Below, one piece after another: positions 21,637 to 32,441 of a stretch of 64,000 nucleotides of DNA (the first letter of the stretch is position 1; each line of letters opens with the position of its first letter). Made by a program: the position numbers and the translations under genes. The stretch spans positions 10,603,186-10,667,185 of the forward strand of contig JARWIR010000013.1 of NCBI GenBank assembly GCA_029959085.1, given 5' to 3'. The notes below the pieces were generated by a model, which saw only the letters and a list, made by a program, of their open reading frames with translations, ran no database searches and was not told the origin of the DNA. The stretch is from Nemophila menziesii. Taxonomy: Eukaryota; Streptophyta; Magnoliopsida; Boraginales; Hydrophyllaceae.

Positions 21637-23226
21637 TGGTGGTCCTTTGTGTGTTCTAAAAATAAATGCAAAAGATAATCGAACCACAACCGCAAGTGTA
21701 CGGTTGTCCCAAGTAGTATAACTGATAAATCAGATTCGTTCCAAGGACGGGATGGTTGACTACAATGCTTATCTATTAATGATTGATGCACTTATGAAAG
21801 CAAATAAAGATAATATGTTTGTTTGGTTTTGTATTAATCCTAAGGAATGAAAGACTAATGCGAAAATGTAAATAAATAACTAAGACGCAAGTAAATAAAA
21901 GTGATACGCAAGTAAGAGCAGGTAGTACTTGAGAGACGCAAAGGTTTACCTAACTATCATTCATCTCATACATTGTTTAAGGGACAAATCGGTAAATTGG
22001 TATTGGTCGGGATTCTATAATCTCCTTACCCCCGTCAGGGTGGACTAAGGAGCAACTCTCAAATGCTACAAACCCCGTCAGGGTGATTATAGTCCACTCT
22101 CAAGTGTTTAAGTTCAAATTACCCAATAGGCCATAGGTTTAATTAAGCTCGTCAGAGTCAATAATTTCTAACCTACATTCATTAACTAGTTCGGTACCTA
22201 AACCCCCCGTCAAGGTGATCCAATCGCCACTAATTGGAATAGCTTAGATACTAAGTCCTATCATTGATTGATCAGGTCAAAAATAGTAGATAAAGTGCAA
22301 ATTAAAGAAAAATACAATTCACCCAATTTGATTTAAATAATAATAATCCCAAATCCAAATATATAAAACGAAATCAAATTTGGATTAACCCATTATGCGT
22401 TCTCAAGCACTAATTAAGTTTAGCTCATAATAATTGAAAAGACAAAAACTAAATAAAAAGAAATAAGGTTCATATTGTCTTACAAAATAAAAATACAGAG
22501 AAACCTAATTTTGGAGTTGAATTGACTGAGAATCGGAGATATAGACCGTCTCCAGCTCTTGCTTCTTCTTTTCCTTGTTTCTGCTTCTTCTCTGGACGCT
22601 CTCTTCTAAGGATAATTTTGATTTGAAGAATAAATTGAGAGGTACTGAATAATGAGGTCTAAAGGCCTATTTATAGTGGTAAAAACGGATTAGGGTTTTA
22701 CTTAGGGTTTAAATGAAAATTAGAAAAGCCCAACTCCACTCTTGGCCCAAAATCCCGTAACTGTTGATACACCTTCACTAAAACGGCTTTTCCCGCTTCG
22801 TTACAACTCCGATTGACCTGAAATCAGTTGCTAAATTTCCTTAACTCGATGAGGAATGTTTTCTCTTCAAAGGTCAGCGGCTAAATCATCTCTTAAGCAC
22901 CTTGAAATCAGCAATCTATGGCCTGGAAAACAGATTTTCAGCTCTAAATATGATATCTTCGGGATTTATCTTCAAGTCTTGACTTCATCTCGTGATATTT
23001 GACTCTTCTTTCGGATTCCATTCCTAACTAATATTCAAAACCTACAAACTTTTCACTAAAATACACAAGATTACGCGCAAAAGTTTAATAAATCAAAAAT
23101 ACTAGAAATAAAATAGGAATTCCGGATTATTGCATTTTTAGCTCAAAAGTCTATCAAAATATTCAATTAAACATAAAAAATGATGTCTCCCAAGAGTCGA
23201 AAATACGAACAATTAAGGAGACATCA
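21637..23226 (-). repeat. 5' LTR of element A
   Basis: 1590 bp, the same length as the other LTR, TG...CA ends. It holds the promoter expected to drive the element. Confidence 0.95.
22668..22675 (-). promoter_or_regulatory. TATA box of element A 5' LTR
   Basis: Minus-strand TATAAATA in the context CCACTATAAATAGGCC. The equivalent site is at 16983-16990 in the other LTR and near 15752 in element B. Confidence 0.55.
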
Positions 23227-23621
23227 GTTATACACTTTTACTTCAGACCATTCTTCCAAATTCTCAGCTAATCTTGAGTTATTATCACTTTTGTGGTCGT
23301 AGCTGCTGAAATTCATATTTACTTGGCAACTTTATCTTTCCATACTTATCGTTTCCTTCCTTTATCTCCAATTTCCATCATTATCTTCTTTCCTTTATCT
23401 CCTGGAATTGATTTGGCATCTAACCAATTACCATATATCTTTAAAGCTTCACAATTAACAAACAATTAAACCAAATATGCTATAAAAATAATGAATCGTC
23501 AAATCAAGACAGGAAATAAGATAATACAATAATTCGTATCAAAATCGAGTAAAAGCTTTCCTACAATACCTAAAATTATGTCTCCAACTAAGATTAAATC
23601 ATTACAAATGGCGAGACATCA

Positions 23622-24815
23622 AGACCCTCAAATCAAAGTTGTATCATCCCGATACAGTAAAGATAAGAACAAAGGGAAGTCTCTAAATATGCATCTAGGT
23701 CAATTAAGCACAAAGGGAAAGAAGATAACAGAATATATAGAATAGACTCAAAGCAACTACTCAAAAAAATTCATGTAATAATATTTACAAACTACATACC
23801 TGCACACTTCTCATATCTACCATCAACACGTCTTGAATTCAAGATTAGATTAGCTTCGCAATGTAAGAAGGAGATGATCTTAACTCAGATCACCAAGGAG
23901 GCTATAGATTGGTCATCGAACTTCACTAGTATCTAAAGATCCATTTAACTACCTCTATTGGTTCAGTTACTTCTAGATCGCATAGCAAAGAATCAAAAGG
24001 TCTTTAAGGTTATAATGTTGGCTTAGGTACGGTATGATAAGTATATTGGATAATTTAGAGTGAGCTTTTGGCTCTCTCCTCACTAGCCATCAACGAATCG
24101 CCCTAGAGCTTGAGTTACTCTCATAAAACATTCTGACTCAACCCAATTATTTTCTTGATGCACAAAGTAGCATCCCCAATAACCCAATACTAAAGCATTA
24201 TGATGTTCACATCGAATATCTTTGCTGGTCCAAATATATATATTCTTTCCATATCAATTTTTTCTTTTGTATAGCTATGACTCTCTTTTTGATGTGAGAT
24301 AAACATGTGACTCATAATCAATAATACTAGATCACAATTAATAAGCTAAGAATTTCCCAACCCAATAACAATTCCCATAATGGTGGACCCACCACCCCAA
24401 ACTCAAGCTCTAAAACAACTGTCTATGCATCGCGATTCGAGTGCGGGTCATATGGAAAAGTCCTAAAATCTAAAGGGATATGGCTTATAACGTGGCTAAT
24501 AAAAAGGCTTTATAAAGGCTAGAAGGGGCTGAGAAGGATATAAAATGTTAATTTGGACAGCAAGCTAAAAGGAAACAAGGGGCTTATGAAGGAACCACCT
24601 TAATCACTTTCTAAACTATGCAATCTCTTCATTCTATTACCTTTAGCACGTTCATCAAATGGGGTTTTCAACTAGCTCGGATCTCACGGCCTACACACCA
24701 CTAATGGCTCCATGAGATCGAACATACTTTTTATCGCATTGCTAACTAATCTTTTCTTTACTATCAGTGTGTGTTTCCTGTAACCATCTAACTATACGCA
24801 CACAGAGTTTCTAAC
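23622..24815 (-). mobile_element. Interior of element B, 3' part, truncated
   Basis: The polypurine tract and following 1.2 kb are recognisably related to element A positions 17542-18800, with many substitutions and indels. The similarity stops near 24815, where LINE sequence begins, so element B is truncated. No coding frame. Confidence 0.7.
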
Positions 24816-26043
24816 TAATTCAAGTGTCTCATACCATTCACCTTGCATTGTGTCATTGTTTCTTCAAAATATCACGAGAGACACTCTATTTTGTTTCTTT
24901 ATTATGTGGGTGGAACATAAAGATTATGGTGAAGTTGTTAGTAATGGTTGGAGAAAAGATCATGGTAGAGGTACAAAACAATATCTGGTTTGTAAAAAGC
25001 TTAGGAACTTGAAGCTAGACTTGGGGATATTTTATATAGAGCATTTTTTCACATCTCCAAAGAGTAGAAGAGCACGAGAGGCCTTGGACGAAGCCAAAAC
25101 TAAATTCAAACCTAATATAGAAAATGATGTGGATCTTAAAGAGTTAATGGAAAACGAAAAGTTAAAAATATACTTAAGAAAGTCGAGATTAGTGTTCTTC
25201 AACATAAATCAAAGCTTGGTTATAACTTGAAAATTGATCGATGTACTAAACTTTTTCATCATCTAATGAAAAAGTAAAAAACAGAAAAAGTTTATTGAAG
25301 ATATTCATATCCCAAATGGGGAAGTTACTACTTCTAGTATCCAAATCAAGGATGCATTTTTGGAGTATTGTGCAAGGTTATTGGGGTCAAGAGCCAACGA
25401 CGGAAAATATTGATCATAGTGTGTTTGAGTGGGGTAACATTTTCGGATAATCAAGGTTTGAATTTAAATAAAAAGGTCTCCCATGAAGAGATAAAAGAGG
25501 TGGTTTTCCAAATTGCACATGGTAAAACACCCAGACCGATGTCTATTCATCGCTTTTCTTCAAAAGAACTTAGGATCTGATCGAAGAGAAAGTTATACAA
25601 GTCGTACGTGAATTATTTTCATTTGTTTTTATACTTAAGCAATTAAATGCCACTATTATTGCTCACATTCCAAAGAAAGATAGTACGAGTCTTGTGGAGG
25701 ATTATAGCCCTATCTCTTGTTGTAATGTAATCTACAAAGGTATCTCTATGGTCTTTTTGGATCGTATGAAATAATTCTTGCACAAAATGTCTTTGTTTTC
25801 TGGAAGATCAATGGTCGAGAATATACACCTTATGCAAGATCTATTAAGAGGATACAATTATAATATTAGCTCACCAAAATAAACTATTAAGAGAGGTTTG
25901 TGCAAGGCTTATGATTCAGTTTCTTGGGTTTCCTTCGTTGAAGGCTTAAAATTTCCATCTTAGTATGTTAATTGATTTATATAGTGTATTACAATACCTT
26001 CATATTTGATTGCGCTTAATGGAGAAGTTCATGGATTCTTTAA

Positions 26044-26611
26044 GGGTGTGTTTGTATTTAGAAGGGAAAAAAATAATAAAAGAAAAGAAGAGAAAAATTA
26101 TAAAAGAAAAGAAAGGGAGTGAAAAATGTTGTTTGGAGATAGATAGTTGGCCTAGTGGTTAGGCTACTCCGCAGAGACCAAGAGGTCCTGGGATCGAATC
26201 TCATCAGAGTCGAAATGACTCCGAGCCCAAAGTGGCTCTCTCATGTACTCAAAAAAAAAATGTTGTTTGGATTAGATAATTTTAACAAATAAAAATTCAT
26301 AAAAAAGTTTGAGTATCTTTTTTTTTGGATTAGAAAAAAATTAGAAAATAAATTTTTTTATTAACACATTTCCATTTTTATCATTGTTTGTAAGGTGTCA
26401 ATGTTATTTTTTTCTCTTGCTTATTTAATAAAATTCTTTCCTTCCATTTGACCCCGATTTGGAGTGATTATATATACGGGTTTATAGGTGATTTTAATAA
26501 TCACCCAAATTACTTTCCTTCAAAAAATATTCCAATCCAAACAGGTGAATATATAAAAAATCATTTCATTTCCTTTCTTTTCTTCTCAATACCTTCAATC
26601 CAAACATACCC
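26044..26611. mobile_element. Tourist-like (PIF/Harbinger) MITE, 568 bp with SINE inside
   Basis: Ends GGGTGTGTTTG and GGGTATGTTTG are inverted repeats, flanked by TAA at 26041-26043 and 26612-26614. It lies inside the LINE. About 135 bp of it is an inserted SINE plus target duplication. Confidence 0.85.
26138..26260 (+). mobile_element. tRNA-derived SINE with target duplication
   Basis: Box A-like TGGCCTAGTGGTTAGG and box B-like GGGATCGAATCTC are spaced as in a tRNA promoter. A tRNA-unrelated tail ends in ten A residues. The 16-bp duplication AAAAATGTTGTTTGGA flanks it at 26122-26137 and 26256-26271, partly overlapping the A tail. It is not a functional tRNA gene. Transcription would be by RNA polymerase III and mobilisation by a LINE; both are family knowledge. 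Confidence 0.85.
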
Positions 26612-28077
26612 TAAGGGGTGAAGGCTTAAGATAAGACGATCATCTATATCCTTACCTTTTCATTTTGTGTCTTGAATACTTCTCAAGATTATTGAAGATG
26701 AACAAAAATGATGGGTTAAGTATCACCCAAAATGTCAGGAAAATAAGATCACTCACTTAACATTTGTCGATGACCTCATGCTCTTAGCTAAAGAAGATCT
26801 TAGCTCGATGGAAATTCTTATGGATTACTTGAAGGATTTTAATAAGAAACTGGGTCTTCATCTAAATGTAATCAAATCAAACATTTACTATGTGAGAATT
26901 AAACGTGCGTTTGTTAAAGAAAATTTAGAAACTACACAACTTGAAAAAAAGGTGATGCTGGGGTGTATCTCTAGATGCTTTGGTCTATTTTTGAGAGTTT
27001 ATAAACCTCTCATCGACAAGTTGGAAAACTATGTTCGGTCTTGGAATGCTACTTCTCTCTCATATTTGGGTCGACTTGAGCTTATTGGATCGGTACTACA
27101 AGGGGTTATTTGCTTTTGGTTATCTATAATTTCATTACCAATTGGTGTGTGTGTGATAAAATCGTGAGTATTTATAAAAGTTTTTATTAGGATGGAAAAT
27201 CTCCTCAAATAAAATGGAAGACTATAGCTACACCAAAAGAAGAAGGAGGGTTAGGCCTAAAAAATCTTGAAGTTTGAAACGAAGCTTTGCTCATGAAAAT
27301 GTTATGGATAATTGGGGCGAAAAAATATTTTTTATGGATCAAATGTATGCGTGGTGAATGTTTGAAAAATAAGAATTGATTGTTGCAAGTGAGGAAATTG
27401 GACTCTCCACTCTTTAAACAATTATGAGAACTAAAAGAGGAAACTGATATTTCGGTTGGAAATGAATGAGGATTAAAGTTGTTGTATCATTGATCTCCAC
27501 CTCAAATGATCACTCCATTACTTATGAGCCGCGTAGTGGTGAGTTTATTGCTTTATATAAATCACTCTATGATTTTTTCTGCTACCGATCTTTTTCTATA
27601 AAATTTAGGAAAATATTGTGTGGGACCCTTGTGTTATTCACAAACATTTGGTCATTGTATGGATGACAATACAAGAGAATCTTTGCACTATGGATAAGAT
27701 GGTTTAAATAGAATTAGATCTGCTTTGCGAATTGTGTGGTGAAAATTTTAAGTTAAACAAGCACCTATTTTTTTAGTGTACGTTTGTTAAGAGCATTTGG
27801 AAATATATGAGAAGATGGTTGGGTGTTGAAAAAAAGATGTGTTATATCTTGAGTGTCCTTAAATGGCTCAAGAAACTAAAAGTCCAGGAAAATTGGAGGA
27901 AAAAGTATGGAATGTTGTCTTTTCCACTACTATTCATTATATTTGGCGGATGACAAACAATGTAGATATGAGAGGTGAAATTCCTTCCAAAAAAAGCTAT
28001 CAAGGAAACTAAATTGTGCACTTTGTCGATTTTATTCATTTTGTACTCTCATCATGTATTCATAATGGTCCGAGAAT

Positions 28078-29203
28078 CAGAGGCGGACCTCTATTGGGTC
28101 CAGGGGGCTCAAGCCCCCCTGACTTTTTTTCTAAAAAAACTTTTTTTACCCTATATATTAATAACTTGCTACTAAAGAAAGCTTCTTCTAATTTTTGTAA
28201 GCCCAATAATTTTTTAAACCTACTTTCTCCTTATTTTTTTATAAATTACACAATACTATCTCTACAGACATCACTTTAATCAAATTTACCAGTGATTCTG
28301 GATCTATTCCATAGCCACAATTTCACTTTTTTATAAAAGGTAAAAGTATCGGTAAGTTTTTTATTTGAGTGTTCTTATAAGAATTTTGATAATTTTATGT
28401 AAATTATTAATTTTTTTATATGAGTTTAAAATTTTAATTATAATAATTATAAAATTATTAGATGAAATTTAAAATTTTCTTCATCTGAATAAAAATTTGG
28501 TGCGCCGCTCAATTTTGGTATTCTTGTAGTAACCACGCGCCACAAAATGCACAAATAGGAAATAACTTTCTACTACTCAATTTTAAGTAGTGTTTCATAG
28601 GATATTGCTCCATAGGAATAGTACTTTGTCCAAAAGAAAAAAACAATAACATAGGATTTCAAGCCTTGAAGTTCAAGGTCAATGAATAAAAAATTTTACT
28701 AGTAAAATGGTAAAAACTGAGAGAAATGGTGTGTATCATTTGATTTACTTACTTTTGACATTGACATTGACATTAACGTTGCCGGTTTCTACAACTACTG
28801 TTGAGAGATCATTTTCCGCTATGAATATTATCAAGACTAGTCTGCGCAATCAGGTGAATGATGATTGTTTAAATGATTCTATGCTTGTTTCCGTTGAGCG
28901 GGAAATATTTGAGTTAATTGAATGTAGTGTAATTATAGAAATTATTCAAAAAAATGACAACTCGAAAAGGTTAATTGTAATTTGCCTAACATTTTTATTA
29001 TGTAATATATATGATTTTTTCATTTATTACATAAAGCGTATTTTAATATTGGTATTTACGTAAATATTGTGCTAGTATTAAACAAATTAAGTCAGAAAAG
29101 ATGTACACAAGTTCATTATACGTCCTAAAAAAACAAGGACGTTGTCCCCGAACTCCTATATATTTCAAGCCTCCACTCATTTTTTATCTTGGATCTGTCC
29201 CTA
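28078..29203 (+). mobile_element. hAT element with transposase remnant, 1126 bp
   Basis: The left end CAGAGGCGGACCT and the right end (minus strand TAGGGACAGATCC) are degenerate hAT-type inverted repeats. The 8-bp target duplication CCGAGAAT is perfect (28070-28077 and 29204-29211). GGGGGCTCAAGCCCCCC near the left end is shared with the hAT element at 44787-45580. Only the C-terminal part of a transposase remains, so it is a deletion derivative. Confidence 0.88.
28707..29063 (+). pseudogene. hAT transposase C-terminal dimerisation domain remnant
   Basis: The 118-residue frame contains LPVSTTTVERSFSAMNIIKT followed by SLRNQ and VEREI, the hallmark of the hAT-family dimerisation domain, at about residues 25-75. 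A TTGACATTGACATTGACATT run replaces the preceding leucine-rich stretch. The N-terminal zinc finger and catalytic core are absent. The terminal part of the frame runs into non-coding element sequence. Confidence 0.85.
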
Positions 29204-29269
29204 CCGAGAATAATTGTATTTTGTTGAGATAAGTCTAGTTATTAGATAATAACTAATTTAAACTTTCAA

Positions 29270-29790
29270 AATCTAGATCTCTATTTAAAAATCGGCCTAG
29301 GCGGGCGCCTAAACTCTAGAAGGTAGTGTACTTTCTAGAATCGGCATAGGCGGCCGCCAGGCGGTCGTAGACGGCTTCTAGACAGACCTGGGCGGCCGTC
29401 TAGACGGTCTGGAGGCTAAAAATAATAAAATTCCATTTTTTAATACAAAAACTTGATAAATTTTATTTTTTTTACACGGAAAAATATAAACCTATTTGTC
29501 TAAAAAAATATTCACATTTAATTAATTATCATTCACCTAAAATTTATGAGTTATGTATATAAGAAATAATATATAATTTTGTGAGTTTTTTTCAAATATT
29601 TTTTCGTAGTATATTGTGTGTATTTTTTTTCAAAAAATACATTAATAATATATATAAATATTCATAAATAAAAATCAAAATCGCCTAACAAGAAAATGCC
29701 TAGACTCCAGATAGGCGGTTGTCTGGTTTTTTTTAGGCGCTCGAAGGTGGTCGATCTAGTGTTTAGCGCTTTTTTAGAATACTAGATAGG
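29270..29790. mobile_element. Possible MITE with GGCGG-rich palindromic ends
   Basis: GC-rich, palindrome-rich ends in AT-rich DNA: CGGCCTAGGCGGGCGCC and AGGCGGCCGCC at 29292-29400, and AGGCGGTTGTCTGG, TTAGGCGCTCGAAGG at 29710-29780. An AT-rich centre of about 270 bases separates them. Ends and target duplication could not be fixed. Confidence 0.35.
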
Positions 29791-30486
29791 TAAATTTTGT
29801 ATAGTGTACAATTTTTTATATATTTCGTTTAAAAGAATTTAATAAATATAGTAAGACGTCCAAGCATGTGCTTCACTCGTTGGTACTTGGTAGTAATTGG
29901 TGCATGTAGTAGCAGTATTATACTCTCAATCTCTAACAGATACGTTAAAGATTTAACAGCAGAATATTAGTTTGTTTGTTCATTGTAAGTCGTGATAGAA
30001 TTAAGATACAAACAGATATATATTAATAAATACTATATTGCTTTGAAATTTGAAATAATAAATCTTCTTCTCTCTTGAGTCTTGAATATAGTAGAAGAGA
30101 GGACAGAAAAGGAAGAAAGGAATCCCCGAAATCAACGCCGTTTCGACTCATGCGACCCATAATTGTATTCCATCACAATAGAATAAACATTTTAAATTAT
30201 TCCATGCATTTCGTTTCTTTCTACCAAAATTCTCCTTTGTCCTTACCTTGATGTTTAGATTTGACAAACTAATACTTCTCTGGAATTGAGCTAATATTTA
30301 ACTTTGTAGATTTGAATATGTGGCACCTAATTTATAGTAATTTGATCAAGGGAGAGGCAGAACTTTTTGTTTTTTGAGGTCAAAAGTTTGGAGACAATAA
30401 TTTAAGAAAAATCGAAGTAAATTACATTATACATTTTTGGGCAAATTTTCTAAAGGAGACTTATAGAGGGTAAAAAGATCTTCCAC
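29791..30486. other. Spacer, no gene seen
   Basis: No coding family recognised. A purine-rich leader-like stretch (AGAGAGGACAGAAAAGG) lies near 30095. Confidence 0.5.
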
Positions 30487-31085
30487 TAGGGATGTCAATG
30501 GGGCGAGTTTGGGGCGGTTTACCTATCCCCGCACTCTGCCCCAAAAAAATAGAAGCCCCACGTCCCCCCCGCCACGCCCCGCCCCCCCGTTGTTCTTCCC
30601 CACACCCTGCCCCACTCCGCTCATTTATTCCCCGCGGGATGTGGGTTCTACCCGCGGGTTTCAAATTGATCGTTCAAATTTTTTTTATTACTACAAATTT
30701 TATTATTTTTAAACTCTCAAATATTCCATTCTTCAGAATTTGCATTTGTAGTTTGACTTTTAAACAAATTCTGCCCTTGGAGTTGCACTTTGATTTGAAC
30801 AATTTAAACTTTGTGTGTTGTAATAGACGCACACAAACTTTGATTTGAATAATTATTGAAATTAAAATATACATTATAAATGAAATATATTAATTAAATA
30901 TTATATACATGCGGGGAGGGTTTGCGGGGTGGGGAATACTTATCCCCACAACCCGCCCCGTCACGTGCGGGTTTTGAAAATCCATCCCCACAACCCTCCC
31001 CAAGCCTCATTTAGTACCTTAAAACCCGCCCCTTTAAAGTGAGGTGGGCGGGTACCCGCAAACCCACGCCACATTGACATCCCTA
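30487..31085. mobile_element. hAT-type MITE with GC-rich ends, 599 bp
   Basis: Ends TAGGGATGTCAATGGGGCG and TAGGGATGTCAATGTGGCG are inverted repeats (one mismatch in 19). They are flanked by TCTTCCAC and TCTCCCAC (7 of 8). Subterminal GCGGGT/ACCCGC words occur near both ends. GC content is far above the surroundings, which creates false proline-rich open frames on both strands. Confidence 0.8.
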
Positions 31086-31675
31086 TCTCCCACCTAATGG
31101 TACACGTATATAAGTTAAAAATGACGAACAAGCCATTCTCCTGTTATTTTTTCTTAAAATGAACAAAATTACTATTCCTTCCATTACACATACATCCAAT
31201 ACAAAAATCTCTTCTTTTTTTTTGCTATTGTGAATCGTTGTACTACACTAATCTCTCTCTCCAACAAAAAAGACAAAGCAAAAAAATAATCAAAACATAT
31301 TTTTCTTGACAAAGAAAATCTGAAAATTAGCAATCGAATCAAGGTTGTATTATTTTTTGTATATTTTTTCATTTATTTCATAATCGATAAATTTCAAGCT
31401 ATATATGAGTTACTGTTTAGTATTGTTTATGCAATTTTTGCTTAGTAATAGTTGTTGTGGTGCAAAAAAAAAGCAATGCTAGAGTTTAATTTCTCAATAA
31501 AAATATTTTTGAATAGTTGTATGTATAGGTGTAGTCTGAATTTGATCATCTGGCCATTTCTGGGTTATTTGAGTGTAAATGGAAAACCTCATTCGAAACT
31601 ATAAAGGTGTGACTGATATGCTATAATGAGATTAGTAATATAAGGACATTACTAATTTAAACTTGATTACTGTGA
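31086..31675. other. Spacer, no gene seen
   Basis: AT-rich with nothing recognisable; could contain 5' copia remains. Confidence 0.45.
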
Positions 31676-31933
31676 TTGATAAGTTGTAATCAATTGTTTT
31701 CTTCAATAAGAAATATACCTAAAGTATTGTATGAGGATATTGTTTCTTGTATCATACGAATTCATAATGACTACATCAAAGGCGACAAAATAAAACATAT
31801 ATACGAGTTACAGAAGAATTTGGATATTGTCATTCATCAAATACTATTATGTAACAATCTTGCTGATTTACTCAACAAAGTATTTTCAACCATAACATTT
31901 AAAGAAATGGTTCACAATATTGGAAGCCGCTAA
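31676..31933 (+). pseudogene. Copia RNase H C-terminal fragment
   Basis: The 85-residue frame has the ordered words PKVLYEDIVSCI, YIKGDKIKHIYELQK, NLADLLNKVFSTITF and VHNIGSR. These correspond to the end of copia RNase H (EDN..C, G..KTKHI, LADLFTK.LP..F, IG.R). The Asn of the EDN motif is changed to Ile and the segment between KHI and ELQK is deleted. The stop at 31931 matches the normal polyprotein end. Upstream pol is missing. Confidence 0.85.
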
Positions 31934-32182
31934 CTCTAGGATCTCCTAACCATGTAGGGAGAGCGCGAGTAAATACATTGTAGTCTTGTACACATTTTCC
32001 TTCATCTAAGTTTTTATCCCATTAAATTTTTCTTGGCAAGGTTTTAACGGGGAGGTGTTTCACGATGATAAGATCCATGGATATGTACTCGTTCTTCTTC
32101 GACCACGTTCTTATCCCACATGATTTCTTTTGTAAGGTTTTAACGAGTCATGTTTCCTAATGGATGGACATCCAAGGGGAAG

Positions 32183-32441
32183 TTTTATGAATAATAGATA
32201 CTATTAATAGTGGATATCCAAAAGGCCAGGTTTTATTTTCCTGTTCATGGCTTGTAATTATGAAGGTTCACTTATTTGTCTATATATATGAAACTCTTTC
32301 CATTGTAATAAACTAGTTTTGGAAATATAAGACTACATTCTTCTTCTTCTTCTTCTTCTTCTTCTTCTTCTTCTTCTTCTTCTTCTTCTTCTTCTTCTTC
32401 TTCTTCTTCTTCTTCTTCTTCTTCTTCTTCTTTAGTTTACA
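32183..32441 (+). mobile_element. Short copia 3' LTR
   Basis: A polypurine tract CATCCAAGGGGAAG (about 32169-32182) follows the RNase H fragment at a normal distance and is followed by TTTTATGAATAATAG, an LTR start with TG mutated to TT. The LTR includes TCTATATATATG (TATA-like) and CATTGTAATAAACT, and ends TTTACA after a long TTC array. The 5' LTR is not seen. Confidence 0.65.
32338..32432 (+). repeat. (TTC)n microsatellite in the copia LTR
   Basis: About 31 perfect TTC units near the LTR 3' end. Confidence 0.97.

Larger units (their letters stand above)
15952..23226 (-). mobile_element. Gag-only LTR retrotransposon, complete, 7275 bp (element A)
   Basis: Two 1590-bp LTRs (15952-17541 and 21637-23226) differ at only two positions I could find. 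The whole is flanked by the target duplication GTTAT (15947-15951 and 23227-23231). The primer-binding site and polypurine tract place the 5' end on the right, so transcription is on the minus strand. The only long coding frame is a 406-residue acidic protein next to the primer site. No protease, reverse transcriptase, RNase H or integrase motif was found in the 4.1 kb interior. It must therefore borrow enzymes from a relative, presumably a Ty3/gypsy element using the same tRNA-Asp primer. It sits inside the LTR of an older relative. Confidence 0.93.
14776..23621 (-). mobile_element. Older gag-only-family LTR (element B), split by element A
   Basis: The LTR starts TGGTGTCGCC at 14776, runs to 15951, and resumes at 23232 to end GCGAGACATCA at 23621. 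That is about 1566 bp once the 7.3 kb insertion is removed. Start, end and length match the LTRs of element A (TGGTGGTCC ... GGAGACATCA, 1590 bp) and the solo LTR at 36154. It keeps a minus-strand TATA box near 15752. Read minus, it is the 3' LTR, followed on the right by an interior (23622-24815) similar to the interior of A. Its 5' LTR is not in view. Confidence 0.75.
24816..28077 (+). mobile_element. Decayed L1-type LINE (endonuclease end to RT and C-terminal region)
   Basis: Successive plus-strand frames give family landmarks in order. VSHTIHLAL near 24822 corresponds to the endonuclease SDH motif. GTKQYLVCKKLRNLK follows, then IPKKDSTSLVEDYSPISCCN (RT entry) at about 25655-25730. The RT catalytic box is FVDDLMLLAKED at about 26764-26799, then TPKEEGGLGLKNLE at about 27231. 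The zf-RVT-type end, IHYIWRMTNNVDMRGEIPSKKA, is at about 27935-28000. Stops and frameshifts break it throughout. It is interrupted by the Tourist MITE 26044-26611, and its 3' part by the hAT element 28078-29203; about 50 more bases may continue after 29211. ORF1 and most of the endonuclease are missing. Confidence 0.8.

Noticed and set aside
26138..26260. Possible tRNA gene
   Set aside because: Boxes A and B are present but there is no closed cloverleaf and the sequence has a SINE tail with a target duplication.
30461..30848. Overlapping Pro/Gly/Arg-rich open frames on both strands
   Set aside because: They lie in the GC-rich end of a hAT MITE and open on both strands simply because of composition.
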